Assembly (NCBI RefSeq): GCF_037975245.1
Contig: NC_092561.1
Span: forward strand, 2,082,501-2,146,500
DNA from: Apostichopus japonicus
Taxonomy: Eukaryota; Echinodermata; Holothuroidea; Aspidochirotida; Stichopodidae
Direction of reading: 5' to 3'
DNA length: 64,000 bases
Shown in pieces: positions 1-12,200 of this stretch. How positions within the stretch are numbered: position 1 is the stretch's first letter; the number at the start of each line of letters is the position of its first letter. Under the pieces are notes generated by a model that was given only the letters and a program-made list of their open reading frames with translations, searched no databases and was not told the origin of the DNA. The translations under genes were made by a program, and so were the position numbers.

Positions 1-57
<57 letters not shown>
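1..57. repeat. (AT)n microsatellite at window edge
   Basis: Uninterrupted AT dinucleotide repeat that runs off the left edge of the window, so its full length is unknown. Confidence 0.95.
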
Positions 58-61
<4 letters not shown>

Positions 62-1803
62 TACTTATAACTCTTTTAGTAATTCAATAAACTGGAGGAA
101 CTTTTATTTTCCTTTTGATGCAGACCATATTGAGACCTTTTGGTTGCCTGCAATAAAAACAAAAAAGCAAAAATGTGGTCATTTTGTTACTTTGTAGCAT
201 CTATATGGCTGAACTTCAGCATTTGTCCAAAACGAGTTGGGGTGGGGGTGGGGTGGGGTGGGGGTGATAAGTTCGAGATGGTGGTGCCAATCACGAGCGA
301 CTGCAGGGCTGGAAATGTCACTGTCTATTCCCGGCATGTAACAGAGCTTTTTAAACTTTGGTGTAATTGGGATGAGTGATAGATTAGCTAAATTAAAACC
401 AGTGCGGGCTGATCCAGGAATTCTTGAAAGGGATTTGAGAGTGTTGGAAGGGGGAGCATGAGGGAGTGGATAGATCTGGAGAATACTGGAGAATACGAAT
501 TTACTATGCGGTGCATAGAAAAAACATCGTTAAAAAGTATTGGACGCACGCGCACAAATGTCATATAATACTGTCTCCAAATTTCAGCAATCATACAATG
601 GTTGGTCTATTTATGCGGAGGGGAGGGGGTGAGGGGGGGGTGTCCACGGCCCATGATTTTTCTTTTGTGAAGTTCGAAAGCTATCAGAAGAAGTCAATTA
701 ATGCAATCTGAAGCACATTTAGACCGGCTAAATTAGTTCTATAATTAGATCTATGAATACGGTTGTGCATTAGAATATTTTATTAATTTTTTTTTTTAAT
801 ATTTATTTCGTGTGAGGTTGATCAGGGGGTGTACCCAACACCCCTTGGTATGCACTTGAGGGCGTCCTTCTTCCACGTAAGAATGTAAAAAGAAAATCCC
901 AACTGAACGTATTCCTCTGACTGATTATGAGGGTGTGGGGACTTCCCCCTCCACCTTTGGGCACGTCATTTGTGCCGACAAAAGCGACAAAGATATCTAT
1001 CATGACCATGAAACATAGGTCTGACCCCTGTTCAGCCCTCTCCCTCCCCTTAAAATTTCATTCCTGTGTCGAAGGTCACGCTGGCTCAGTTACATCATGA
1101 CAATTCGTGAACATCATTATTGTCACATATTTGGCTACCAGTAAATATAGTTTCATAAACTATATCAAGTTCATGATGAAAAGTGTGCATAAGTTTGTGT
1201 ATCTTTCTGGCCAATTCAACCTCTTAATTTAGCAGTTGTGTGTCCGTTTAATTAAAATAATTGGGAGGTAGATTTGAGTGTCTACTAGCAGTGACTGTAT
1301 AGGGATACATGCGGATGACATAAACACTGTACAGTGCACGAACGAACACAAATTTGACAAGAAACACAAAGATATCGGACGAAAAAAACACACACTCACT
1401 CACGCACACATATACAACGAGATGTACAAATTCAACAATAACACGAACAAACATATAAATACACAAACTAATATAAAAAAATTGAGCAAAACGGCTTTCA
1501 CGCCAGGGTAAACAACTATAGGCTATGTTAATTATAGCTAACTATACATACATGATTGACAGACAGTCTACATTTTCTGTGACGGAATACAGGTTTACTG
1601 CAAAGATATTGGAGTCGGGTAAGCTGATGAGTTAATTATTATAATTAATCAGTTTATGTTAGATGACTTACACGGTAATTAGCTCTGAATAAGTTTGTCT
1701 TTATTTTTAGTGTGGTTCTCCCCAAATTCCCGAAAGAGATGCACAATAATATAGATGGACCTTCCTTGATTGCGATTATGTATTACAATCACACACACTC
1801 ACA

Positions 1804-1860
<57 letters not shown>

Positions 1861-1941
1861 ATATGTATATATATATATATAGATATAAATATATATATAT
1901 ATATGTATATATATAACTATATATATATAACTATATATATA

Positions 1942-1991
<50 letters not shown>

Positions 1992-3703
1992 CATAGACCT
2001 CTACAACACAATAAACATCGTACATAACTTATTACAATGTCACATTTGAAGATGTAGGTCAGTCGTTGAATAAACTGTCAACTTTATCCTTTCAAACCAG
2101 AGAACTTAGTTTCTTTCGCTTACATTCCACTTCGTACTACATATACCTACTGTTCTTGTTATCTGAAGGAACCTACATGTGAAATACCTATGAAAAAAAA
2201 CCCTCTCATCAGTTCCCACGAAATAACTGTAAAATTGCAGGGTCACAACTATGACTTTTATTAGCCAAAAAAATAGAAATATAGTCATATATTTCTTTCT
2301 GTATTGATAGCAATCAGATAAACCATCTTGTCTTAGAGTTCGTGACCAAAAAAGTTCGAAGTTTTAAAGCTTTCGTGCTCTCCGGCGAAGTTTTAACGTA
2401 CTTTGAAAAAAATTCTCCCTACTTGTACATGCTAACAATAGCTGACCTGCTACGATGATCTCATCAATTTTGGACTCGTTCATTAAATTATGGGTTCTTG
2501 GTGTTAGATTACAGTTTGTTATTGTTGACCAGTTTATACGCCCGTGATTGACTGACAGATTTAAGCTTGTAAACAAACTGCAGTAGCCGACTTTTGATGA
2601 ACTGTTTGAGATTATAGACTCATGCCGAGATTTCAGGTCGCCTTTTCTCCTCAATGTAATCGGTACCAGATTTATAAGCTTTCACTGTGTGTGAAAGAGT
2701 TGGCAATAGCTATGAAACTATCTCAGTCAACTTTTTAAAACCCAAGTTCAGCCAACGGCTTTTGACACACAGATCAAATTGATAACCAAGTTCGCTATTC
2801 TAGATGCCATATCACACTGACAAATGTTGTGCCCTACGCGACTTACTTATCACGGACATATGCAGACAGTTGCAAGTTAAACTAAAGAAAGCTGTTGATA
2901 GTTGTTGTCTGGGCTATAATTATCAGATTAAAGAACCGTGTCTTACTGACCGAGCCATTTCCGGCGAAAGAAAAGTCTTAATTAGAACAAGAACGGAAAT
3001 ATTTGTTGGCTTCAATTGGCACTAATGAAAGCTACTATAGTCAGCTTATATTAGCGGGGTTATCATCAGCGCGCAATAATCAGGACGAAATGATGTTACT
3101 TAGTGCGGAAGTGCAATGATGCAAATAGAATTCTGGACAAGTTGTCACTGCATATCTTTTTTATCTTTTACTCGACCGTTAAGAATTATCGCGTCTCTGG
3201 ATGGGAGTCACCAGATTATATCACTAGAAATTACTGGCGGTGTGAGAAAAGGTACTAAAGGACGGGAAGAGGGGAGGGGGTACGGGTGGTCTTCCCTTCC
3301 CCTGAACATTCCCTCCCCGAATTGAAAAAAAAGGGTTCACATTTGACTAAATGTTTAGTGATCTGTGGGTAATTTGAGGTTGAAGTTACTGTCTTTATGA
3401 AGATGAGAAAAAGGGACACACACTTTGGCGAGTCACGATTGTGTCATCATAGCTAGGATGTAAGGATTGGAAGTGTGAGGATGGAAGGAGCGAGGACCGG
3501 AAATGGGATGAGGGAAGCGAAGGATGATGACCGGGAACTTCCGGGAAGGGAGGACGGGTTGAGGATATTCAACGAGAGGAGCGAGTAAAAACTTAAGAAG
3601 GATGGGATTGGGCAAGAGAGGAGGGGCATGGAAGGAGGGATGCGGCGGAGGGGTGGATTTTTCAGATTTTGGGACACTAATTTATTTTCCCTATTCAACC
3701 ACC
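58..3703. other. Gene-free stretch, AT-rich with G-rich patches
   Basis: No reading frame here resembles a known protein, and none is long or flanked by convincing splice sites. The stretch holds G-rich runs (about 238-265, 618-640, 3270-3300), a (TA)n block listed separately, and a 7-bp-stem, 5-nt-loop hairpin at about 825-843 (GGGGTGT...ACACCCC). It may be intergenic DNA or an intron of a gene outside the window; nothing seen decides this. Confidence 0.5.
1806..1986. repeat. Compound (TA)n microsatellite
   Basis: Long TA-dinucleotide tract interrupted by short TATG, TAGA and TAACTA variants. The ATATATAACT variant recurs three times near 1910-1945. Confidence 0.95.
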
Positions 3704-4150
3704 GTCAGCGGGTAGGAGCCGGGGGGGGGGGGGCACGTGCCCCCACTTTTTTCCAAAATAGCAAGAGTGCCCTACTGGCAAATAAAATGTGGCCACTTGA
3801 TGAAGAACTTTCTTTTGGATATCTTAAACCTTTGTTAAATTTTAATATTTTATTATAATTATTTATTTTTAGTCTGTACATGCTATTTTTAAAATGGCAT
3901 CTCATATCATTTTTAACATTCAGAACTTGCTAAACTCATTCATATATAATTGCTGGCTCCTTCAAGTACCAATTCAGCTGAAAGATGTGAGAAGCACAAT
4001 TATGTACAAAAGAGATACAACAGTCTGATGCTATTGAATGTACGCAAATCTAACACTGATAACTTGGATTTAACTGAGGCTGCTGAAGGCTTTTGTTCAA
4101 GGAATAAACACAGGAGGAATTTCTTTGAAAAGCTCTAAATTATGGATGGA
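3704..4150 (+). mobile_element. Internally deleted hAT-type transposon relic
   Basis: The stretch opens with a terminus-like sequence leading into a long G run and the palindrome GGGGGCACGTGCCCCC (3729-3744). I associate this pattern with one end of hAT-family elements. A reading frame at about 3950-4138 ends in a stop and resembles the C-terminal dimerisation region of hAT (zinc-finger MYM/TTF-like) transposases. It begins SSTNSAER and continues through an RYNSLMLL-like helix to a SRNKHRRNFFEKL end. The family normally has an FSxLRRIKTYLR-type segment directly after AER; here it is missing, so the frame looks internally deleted. Only about 60 residues remain, far short of a working transposase. 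The assignment rests on recalled family motifs. Confidence 0.45.
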
Positions 4151-4564
4151 CAGAAGAACAGATGTAGGTTGATAGAGTCATGTGTACCATAATAATATTG
4201 ATAGCATACTAACACATCATATATATTCAAGTGATATGGCCGGTGTGTATCGGTTTATAGCATAACGTGTCGTGGTTGTGGAATGAGAAAGTGCCCCTCT
4301 GATGTTGTGCTTTTGGAAGTTTCCTACCCCCCTGGCCACCATATATTCTAAACACATGCCCACGGCAATAGACCCAACATTATAATCTGAGTATAAAGTT
4401 ATCAATCGCTCTTGTTAGCGCACAAACCAATATAGTACACGATAGTAATGGACCTTTATATTACCATTGTGTACTTTTATATCATTACATTATGGAACAG
4501 AAATTATGAACATTTCCTGAGCAACAAGACTAGAAACTGAAATAATACTTATAATAATAACAAG

Positions 4565-4630
4565 GTGCTTTATATAGCGCAGAAAAAAGAAAAGGAAAAA
4601 AACGGCCTCAAGGCGCTTTTAACATTAAGA
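4565..4630. repeat. GCGC-type dispersed repeat fragment
   Basis: Contains the phrases GTGCTTTATATAGCGC and CCTCAAGGCGCTTTT around an A-rich spacer. Paired 'tatagcgc ... caaggcgctt' phrases are familiar from short dispersed repeats of marine invertebrates. No boundary or target duplication could be defined, so the element type is unknown. Confidence 0.3.
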
Positions 4631-5319
4631 CAACCTTACAGACAGGAAAGAAAAAGTACAAAGAGTTGAAAACACACAATGAAAAAAAACACTTCCAAAA
4701 AAATTAAGTTATTAATCAATCTGTGAAATTTTTATTGGCAAGACAAATTCTACAGAAAGTTAATAAGTTAAGACAAGCACTTTTACAATTTTTTTCTCAA
4801 AGCTAGAAATTTGAATGATCTCATAAAATGAAATCAAGCTTACTATACTTTCTATTTCTAAATAAACAAAGGTATAAAGAAAGAAAGAGGGGAAAAATGA
4901 TTTTGAAGGAGAAAGGAAGGTACAGACGTGAAAACAAAAGTGCCTGATAATAAAGTTTCATTAACAGGGAGTAATTAAACAATTACATGATTAACAAAGT
5001 AGTATTTTTTGCAAATGCTGTCACTTTTATTATTTGAGTAAAGCAAGGTTGTATTTTCGTAACATGATAACAAAACTAACACTCTTTTGTTGTTGATTCT
5101 TGTAACCAATCTGTAGCTAATCGAGTTATGCTTTTAAGCTTTCTTTAACAGTGCCCTCTATGATTTGTCGTAGGCATAATCTCGGAATGTTATACCGTAG
5201 ATTTAAAATGACCACAGTTGCTCAAGTCTTTTAATAACAGGTCCTTTTCCCCCAAAATATTAAAAAATATTCAGATGGTCATAGTTCAACTGTTTTATTA
5301 ACCACTGTACATTTCCAGC

Positions 5320-5690
5320 ATTAAAGGCATTGAAGACTCGCCCCAAACAGCGTGCCGCCATCTTTAAAGAGTTAACTTTCTGTTGCTTGCAAGTGAAGTT
5401 TTTCTATTGTCGCTACAAAATGCAAACAGTAATGAAACGTGATACCTTGTTATCTTTAGCTGGACCTGAGATGTCCATTGCTGTATCGTTTGTACAGTGT
5501 GCTGTGGGTATTGATCACAGCTGTATGTACTGACTGTACACTAGTGTCTAATTACCGACGATAGCAAGCTGTGTGTGTATTTTCTGGGATCGATGGTGGT
5601 GTCTAACACTTTTGTTACACCTCATTCGAAACTAGGTAAGATAACTGGCATAAGATGTTTCTTTTTGCGCGAGTCTTCACACCCTTTAAT
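5320..5690. mobile_element. MITE with terminal inverted repeats and TTAA flanks
   Basis: The left end (5325-5343, AGGCATTGAAGACTCGCCC) and the reverse complement of the right end (5667-5685) match at 15 of 19 positions. Both ends abut TTAA (5321-5324 and 5686-5689). The interior of about 340 bp encodes no recognisable protein. This is the architecture of a non-autonomous DNA transposon with a TTAA target site, as in piggyBac-like and Kolobok superfamilies. The superfamily cannot be settled without an autonomous relative. Confidence 0.6.
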
Positions 5691-8600
5691 AGGTGAAAGT
5701 AAAATACTGATAGCAAATGTCAACGAAAATCCTTGCAAAATTACCAAACTTTCACAATTGTTTTGACCCTTTTTTTAAATATTATATTATACCTGTGATT
5801 TGTTATCAGGTAGATAAATATTTCTATTTCAGACAGAGAGCAGTGAGATGGTTGGTGACAATTTAATCATATCTACAAAATTGGAAACAAAGTTTAGTAT
5901 TAAACAAATGTTTATATTACACGAATATAAAATGGTATTAATAAGCATATGGAAGCAAACAGCACCAAAATTTTTGCTTCCCAAATATACAGGAAGAATA
6001 TTAGAAAAAAACTATCAAATAAACTAAGCAAAACCTGAAAACGCTTTCAAAGAGTAGCATGACCTTAGTATAGAAATCAAAGGGAGAATTTGAAGAGCAC
6101 GCTATCATAATCCGACCCAATATACGCAGGAACGGTAATAAACTTACAACTACTGCGAAACGGACAGAGCCCCATCTTTTATAGCAGTCGTGCAAAGAGC
6201 GGCCTGAGGGCACACTTTCTGTGGCCTTCCGAAAGATTTTCCAAAATCCTTAAATCAACTGAAACAATGGAATTTCACCGAATCACTGATAGGAAAAATC
6301 ACTAAAAATATGTATTCTTTGGATTTATTTTTCGTAGTTTTTTTCACAACAAAACAGATGCCCGTGCAGGCTTTGTTATTCGTATCATGTGATATTTTTA
6401 GTTTCATCATGGGAGTAGGTAGGTATATCCTTAAGCATTGCAGCCTGGGGATTAAGGTACAAAATGTCACTTCTGTCTGCGAGAACAATTTGGCACACCT
6501 GCTCGTTTCAGAACAACTCAGAGGTATAAACTAAAGGGTTCAAAGGGAGAAATACAATCACTATTATAGGCACAATGGCAGATCTACACACTATATATGT
6601 ACACGGAGGATAGAAAATAAAGTATATTGCAATCGTTATTATTTATGATTGATAATCGTTTTTTAAAATTGGTTTGACGATTTCTCTCTGCATTAATAGC
6701 AAACCGGTTCTACGTGTCGCGAAGATGCATCAATTCTCTCTTGTGACATCAACCAAGATCACAGGATCAAGTCGGCCGATGAAATCTTTCTCAAGAAAGA
6801 TGTTTGTATTTGGTAAAAATGTTGTAAAGAACCCTCAGCGTGGACTTCAGATCAAAGTTAACGATATCTGAAAAAATGGACAGAGGAACATGTAAAACAA
6901 ATGTAAGTTAGGGACCCAAAAATCACTGAGATTAGCTAATTAGCTAGAGAATATGCTTGAATGGGAAGGTTTCCACATGTCAAATCCCTCCCCCCCAACA
7001 AACTTAGTATTTTTACTAATTTCTATGACTAAAACATCATTGCCATGCATAAGCGGCAACCACATTTTCCCCCACCCCCCCTCTCTTAATGCATTTGGAC
7101 TGAGATATGAGAATGTTCAAGTTGGCACTAAGCAGCTAGATTCTGAATGTACCCACTTATACCCAATAACAAGTTGCATGGATGGACTTATCATCACATT
7201 GTAACTAGAGATGGACTACTGAATTGGAACAGATTGGCACAACTGCTTCCAATTTTGAGGTTTTTGAGTTGAGTAAGCAGATTCTAGGCACTATGTCCTT
7301 AAGGAGACGTACACTGCGAACATGTTAAAATGTAATATGATAATCTTGTTACAATACGTGCAGAGTGCAAAATGAAGAAGGAGAAAAAAAAGGTTGTCCT
7401 CAGAGAGATAGAATGAAAGAATAGTGCATTATGTGAGAGTTATAAAAAAAAAACAACTCTAAAAACTATAAAGTCAACAAACCACTGCAGGAAGAGGATA
7501 AAAGAACGATAATGAAGAATCAAATAATCATGCTATAACTCTGATAATAACCTTCAAAACAGTGTTAAAGGACATCATTGTATACAGAGGTAGCATCACA
7601 GCAGGGGGAGGGGGTGTTGGGGAAGGAGGGAGGGACAAGGAGGGGGTGCATCTTAAGACTGATATTCATGACCTGTGTTCTAGAGAGGATACCAAGGGAT
7701 AAACTTTGTATGGTACATGAGTAAAGGTGACAATCATTGAGAAACTGTGTTCACACTGGAGATGAAGGAATAATAAGAGAAAAGGGGGTAAAGGAGATGG
7801 TGTGGGGGGGGGGGGAGGGGTGGAAAGGGGGTATGAGAAAGACCAAGAGAGCAGTCCTTTAATGGGTCTGTCCAATAATCCTCTGGGAAGGGGCAAAGTT
7901 TTTATGCCACTTTGATTCTACAGCAGCAATAAATGATCAATGTTTTACTGCTATTATTCCAGAGAATCAAACCTCCTGTGGGTAAGTATAAGGGGACAGG
8001 GGAGGGGGGGGATTAAGGTGGATCCACTATCGACAGGAACTTTCAGGTTCAGCACAGAATTAATCTCTCCCTTGTGATGTCTTTCATGCAGTACAGGGAA
8101 GACATATCATATCACTAAATCACTAAATCTTAACACACAAAGACCGGCAGTCTAAATCGATGCTGTAAGTGCAAAGCCCATGTCTGTAGCGATAGATGTT
8201 ACTGATCTCAACTCAACAGTTTTAGCATCATTCAAATGGAAGTTAAGTCTTTAATAACCTCAACTGGCAAGCCTCCAGATTTTTTTCACCCTTAACAAAG
8301 GGCAGGGTGTTCATTTGGACTCCCCCCCCCCCATTTTAGCCAACAAAAAGTTAAATAAATATGTTACATTATCAGTTTTGCTGAGACTTTAAGCAGAACA
8401 GGGGCCAAGGTCACAACCTTTATGATGCCTCAGTACCTCCAGCCTGTCTCAATATGAATAAGTACTTGTGAAGTCAATTAAAGATAGTCAAGACCCTTTT
8501 TTTATCGAAATCATAATCTTAAATGCACAGCCTCAAGATTTGAACCTGAACAGAAAGTTTAAACACTAGTCAGTTGAGAGGGCTGTGAATATAAGACCAC

Positions 8601-9261
8601 CAGAGACATTCCATACATCTGTGGGCAGGACTTACTTGAAAATTATCAATGAAACTCATAAACCAATACTGACGTTAGTAGAACAGAATTACAATACATT
8701 CAAACAACCTTGTTAAAACTAATAATTCTACACAGTCACAAAACATCTCAAATTGAAACAATTAAGTTTATAACTGGGAGAGAAGTTTTTACTTTTTTTT
8801 TTCAATTGAGAAGTGAATTCACAATCCAATTAAATCACAGAAAGGGCAAAAAAACTCCTTCAAAGTCACACAAGAATCTTTTTCAGTTTTAACCAAATTC
8901 TCACTTTTTTTTTGCTTTTTTTTGTGATCCAACCAATTAAAGTTTTTGGATGCATACTTGTTTGTCACCTTATTATAAGGCTGATTGGGTTTTGCAGATC
9001 TGATCATCGTCTAACGATGCTACTGTCTTAGTAATTTTATCTTTTATCTGTGAGTCTACTATAAACATTCCACGACATGGTTCACTAATTCTGGATGTTA
9101 TCTATTCACATCAAAAGCTGGGAAGCAAAGATGTTAGTTCAGAATCGTTAAAACAAAACTCAAGAAACTAAAGATAAAAAAAAAACTAGAATCGAAAAAC
9201 ACTCAAAACTGAAAAATGAGAGAAAGTATAACTGGAAACCTTGAAGAAAATTGGAAATGAA
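5691..9261. other. Gene-free flank and possible parvin 3' UTR
   Basis: No exon-like frame was recognised. The part nearest 9261 should contain the parvin 3' UTR, but I found no clear minus-strand AATAAA close to the stop, so its length is unknown. The region carries strong G-rich stretches on the plus strand (about 7602-7650, 7796-7835, 7996-8012) and a C run at 8323-8333. Confidence 0.45.
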
Positions 9262-12200
9262 TCAGATTTTGTTGTCAGCCTGTTTATGTTTTAGGAAAAG
9301 GTTGTAGATAGTTCGAAGAACAGACTTAAGGTGACCCTGGGCCACGTCTGGAAGAGAAAAGATTTGCAAAAGGTAAGAAACGAAAAAGAATAAAGGTAAA
9401 AAAATATAAATGATCATAAAAAGAAGAAAAAGAAAAGACAAGAAAAGGAGATATGATGTAGTTAGGATGAGATATGGACAGAGAAATGAAATATTGCTTT
9501 GTTTTAATGTTTTTTACGACAGAAAGCATTTATAGAAAATTGCTCTGGAGAATGAAGTAGAAAAAATGAGAAACATTAGAAAGTACTTCTCTGTAGAGCA
9601 TTAAAATCAAGATTTTGTCAAGATGTGAAAGGAGGCGATGCATTTACTGTCATTAGATATCCTCTACGTTGAGGTTCCACATTTATTTTTGGGGGGGGAT
9701 GGGGAGGGGGAGATGATATAAAAGGCATGCAGATGCCTAAAATTGATCTGTTCTTATTGAGCCTGCCAATGGAGATCAATTAAGTTAATATTTTTAACAT
9801 CAATTCCATAGTCCAAGCTAGCTTTTCGTGTATTCTGAGCAAATATATTCTGAGAGTTGGGAGGGAGGGGGGGAGGGGAAGTGTTGGGTGATGGCTCAGT
9901 TCTCATGGAAGTTCCCAAGGTCTTGGGTCTAATCATTTGCAGGCGTCTGTTCTAAGTTAGCTAATCATTTGAATGCAAATTGTATTAATCGCTTTGTCCT
10001 TGAGCCCAACATCTGACATCCAGTTTGCTACTCGTTGTTATTTTTGATGTACGACTAAGAGGGATAACCATGACTCATTTGATGCAACCTAACAACGATA
10101 GGCTGTGTCTGTTTTTGTTGCTTAAATGCACTCTACTGATCAAAAGGTAAAATAGCAAGAAATGGTCCAATTGCAAATTGCGGTTGCATATTTTGAATTG
10201 AAACATTAATTCTTACTAAATGGAATATTTTATTAAAAATGAAAAGACACACAAATGAGCTCCCAAGAAAATAAATATCGTCAAAAATGAATTAATAAAC
10301 TAAAATACAAAATAAAATGTTTATTAAACTGTTCAGGAATTACCTTCGGCTCGCGCTTTGGCTTTGGGCAAACCAGCGTCCTCCATCAGCTCAAAGGCAA
10401 AGTTCACATTGTGCACCTTGAACAAAAACAGTTGGAGAAGATATATGAACAATTTGAATGTCAACGAAAAACATTCAGGAGATAAGCCAGATTTTCTTTG
10501 TTTGAATATTAAAATTATTCTAACGATCACAGGATAACAAAGTTTGGTGGAAAAACCACCGAATGATGTAAGAAGTATTCACAACAAGAACTTAAGGTGA
10601 AATCATCTTTTCACTTTTGATTATAAATTTTGATTAAAATAACGAGGAAGGTAAGCTGAGGAGGCCATGGACACTACTCATTAATTAATTAATTAATCAT
10701 AAATGGAGCAACAAGAGACTACTAGACCAAATACACAGGAGAGGATTTCCTTTTTAAAAGTTGATGACTAAGACACAAAGATAAAGGTGGAGGAGGAGGG
10801 TGACAATGAAACATAAGAGCTCTTTGTTTTTTTACCTTTTCTTCAAAGTTTTCAGGTGTCATGTGGTAACAGTGCAGGGGTACAAAGTAACCTTCCAGAA
10901 GACCCATCAACAAGATAAAGAACACACCATCATCAAACTACAAAACAAGAAAAGAAAAGAACAGTAAAAGATGGTGACAAATAAATATATACTCAAGGGT
11001 TAAGTCTAACCTATTAACAAGGAGATAGAAAACTATCTTGATGCATTCCAGGAATAAATGCTTGGGTACACCCTCTGTGAGAGTGATGACAAACCTTAAC
11101 AAAATAAATATCAATCTTTTCTTGATACAGTAAATAAACAACTGGTTAGTGGATAAGTCTTTGTGAAGTAGAACATGTTACAAACCCAATGCTGTCACAA
11201 TCACTATTTAATGAAATTAATTGAAGAATTTAATTTATCAATTAAGCATGGACTAGCCACACAACAGATGCATCTACACATTACAAATAAACCCTGTTTT
11301 AAAGCAGTGCAGACATCTTTAACTTCTAAATAAATCAAACAAAACTTAGCAAATTGCTTATCCACTAGAGAGCCTGTGGAAGAGAATGTGTAAAAGTAAT
11401 TTTGCCTGACGTTTCGAACCTAGCAGGATCTTCTTCAGAGGCTGAAAACAGCTTTTATTTCTGTTTGTTGTTACATAGTATTAAGGAGTTGCTTCTACCG
11501 GTGAAAGAATGTGATGTTACATGACAAGGAAACTTAATTCTTGGAAACAAAACCAATACTGTTTAGATACTTTACCTGATTGTCTAAATCAGTGACTTCA
11601 ATGTGAAGCTTGTTCAGATGTTTGTTTGCAAATGTTACCAGTGACTACAGGATAAAAGAAAGAATAAATACATTAAAAAATATATATATATAAAAAAAAC
11701 TGCATTTTGTAATCACAGGGAAAAAATTTATGTTCAAATTTTGTGTAGCAATGTTGAAGGCTGTGAGCTGTGTCTCACATGAAATAGTATGGTTGCTATG
11801 CGCAGAACTAATACACATATTAACACTTGTATAGCAGTTTATTGATAACTTGTTCCCAGAATCACATAAATCAATATATGTGGGGTTAAATGTACAAACC
11901 ATGAATCGACAGTAACAATAACTTAACACTCCCAGCCAATAATTGATATATAAATAAAACTCAATGTTTTAGTTAATTTATGGTAGAATACAAACAAAAT
12001 GTTCTGATATTGAAAGGATTTTGAAAACATTGCGGGCCATTTTGGGTACCATGTCAAAATGAGGATACTGATGGGGCTGCAGCTTCACGTGGCCAGGCTG
12101 CACAGGACATAATCTGCTGTGCTCCACAGTTACACTAATAGCTACAGTAGGTCGGCAGAGCCGATCTCCAAATTGATACTGATTCAGCACAGCTGAGCAG

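Noticed and set aside
2364-2654. 96-codon minus-strand frame
   Set aside because: No similarity to a known family, no supporting splice sites and ordinary composition; likely chance.
11404-11442. Hammerhead ribozyme
   Set aside because: CTGAAGA and GAAAC are present, but the outer pairing joins the wrong strands for a hammerhead and no cleavage-site strand could be placed.
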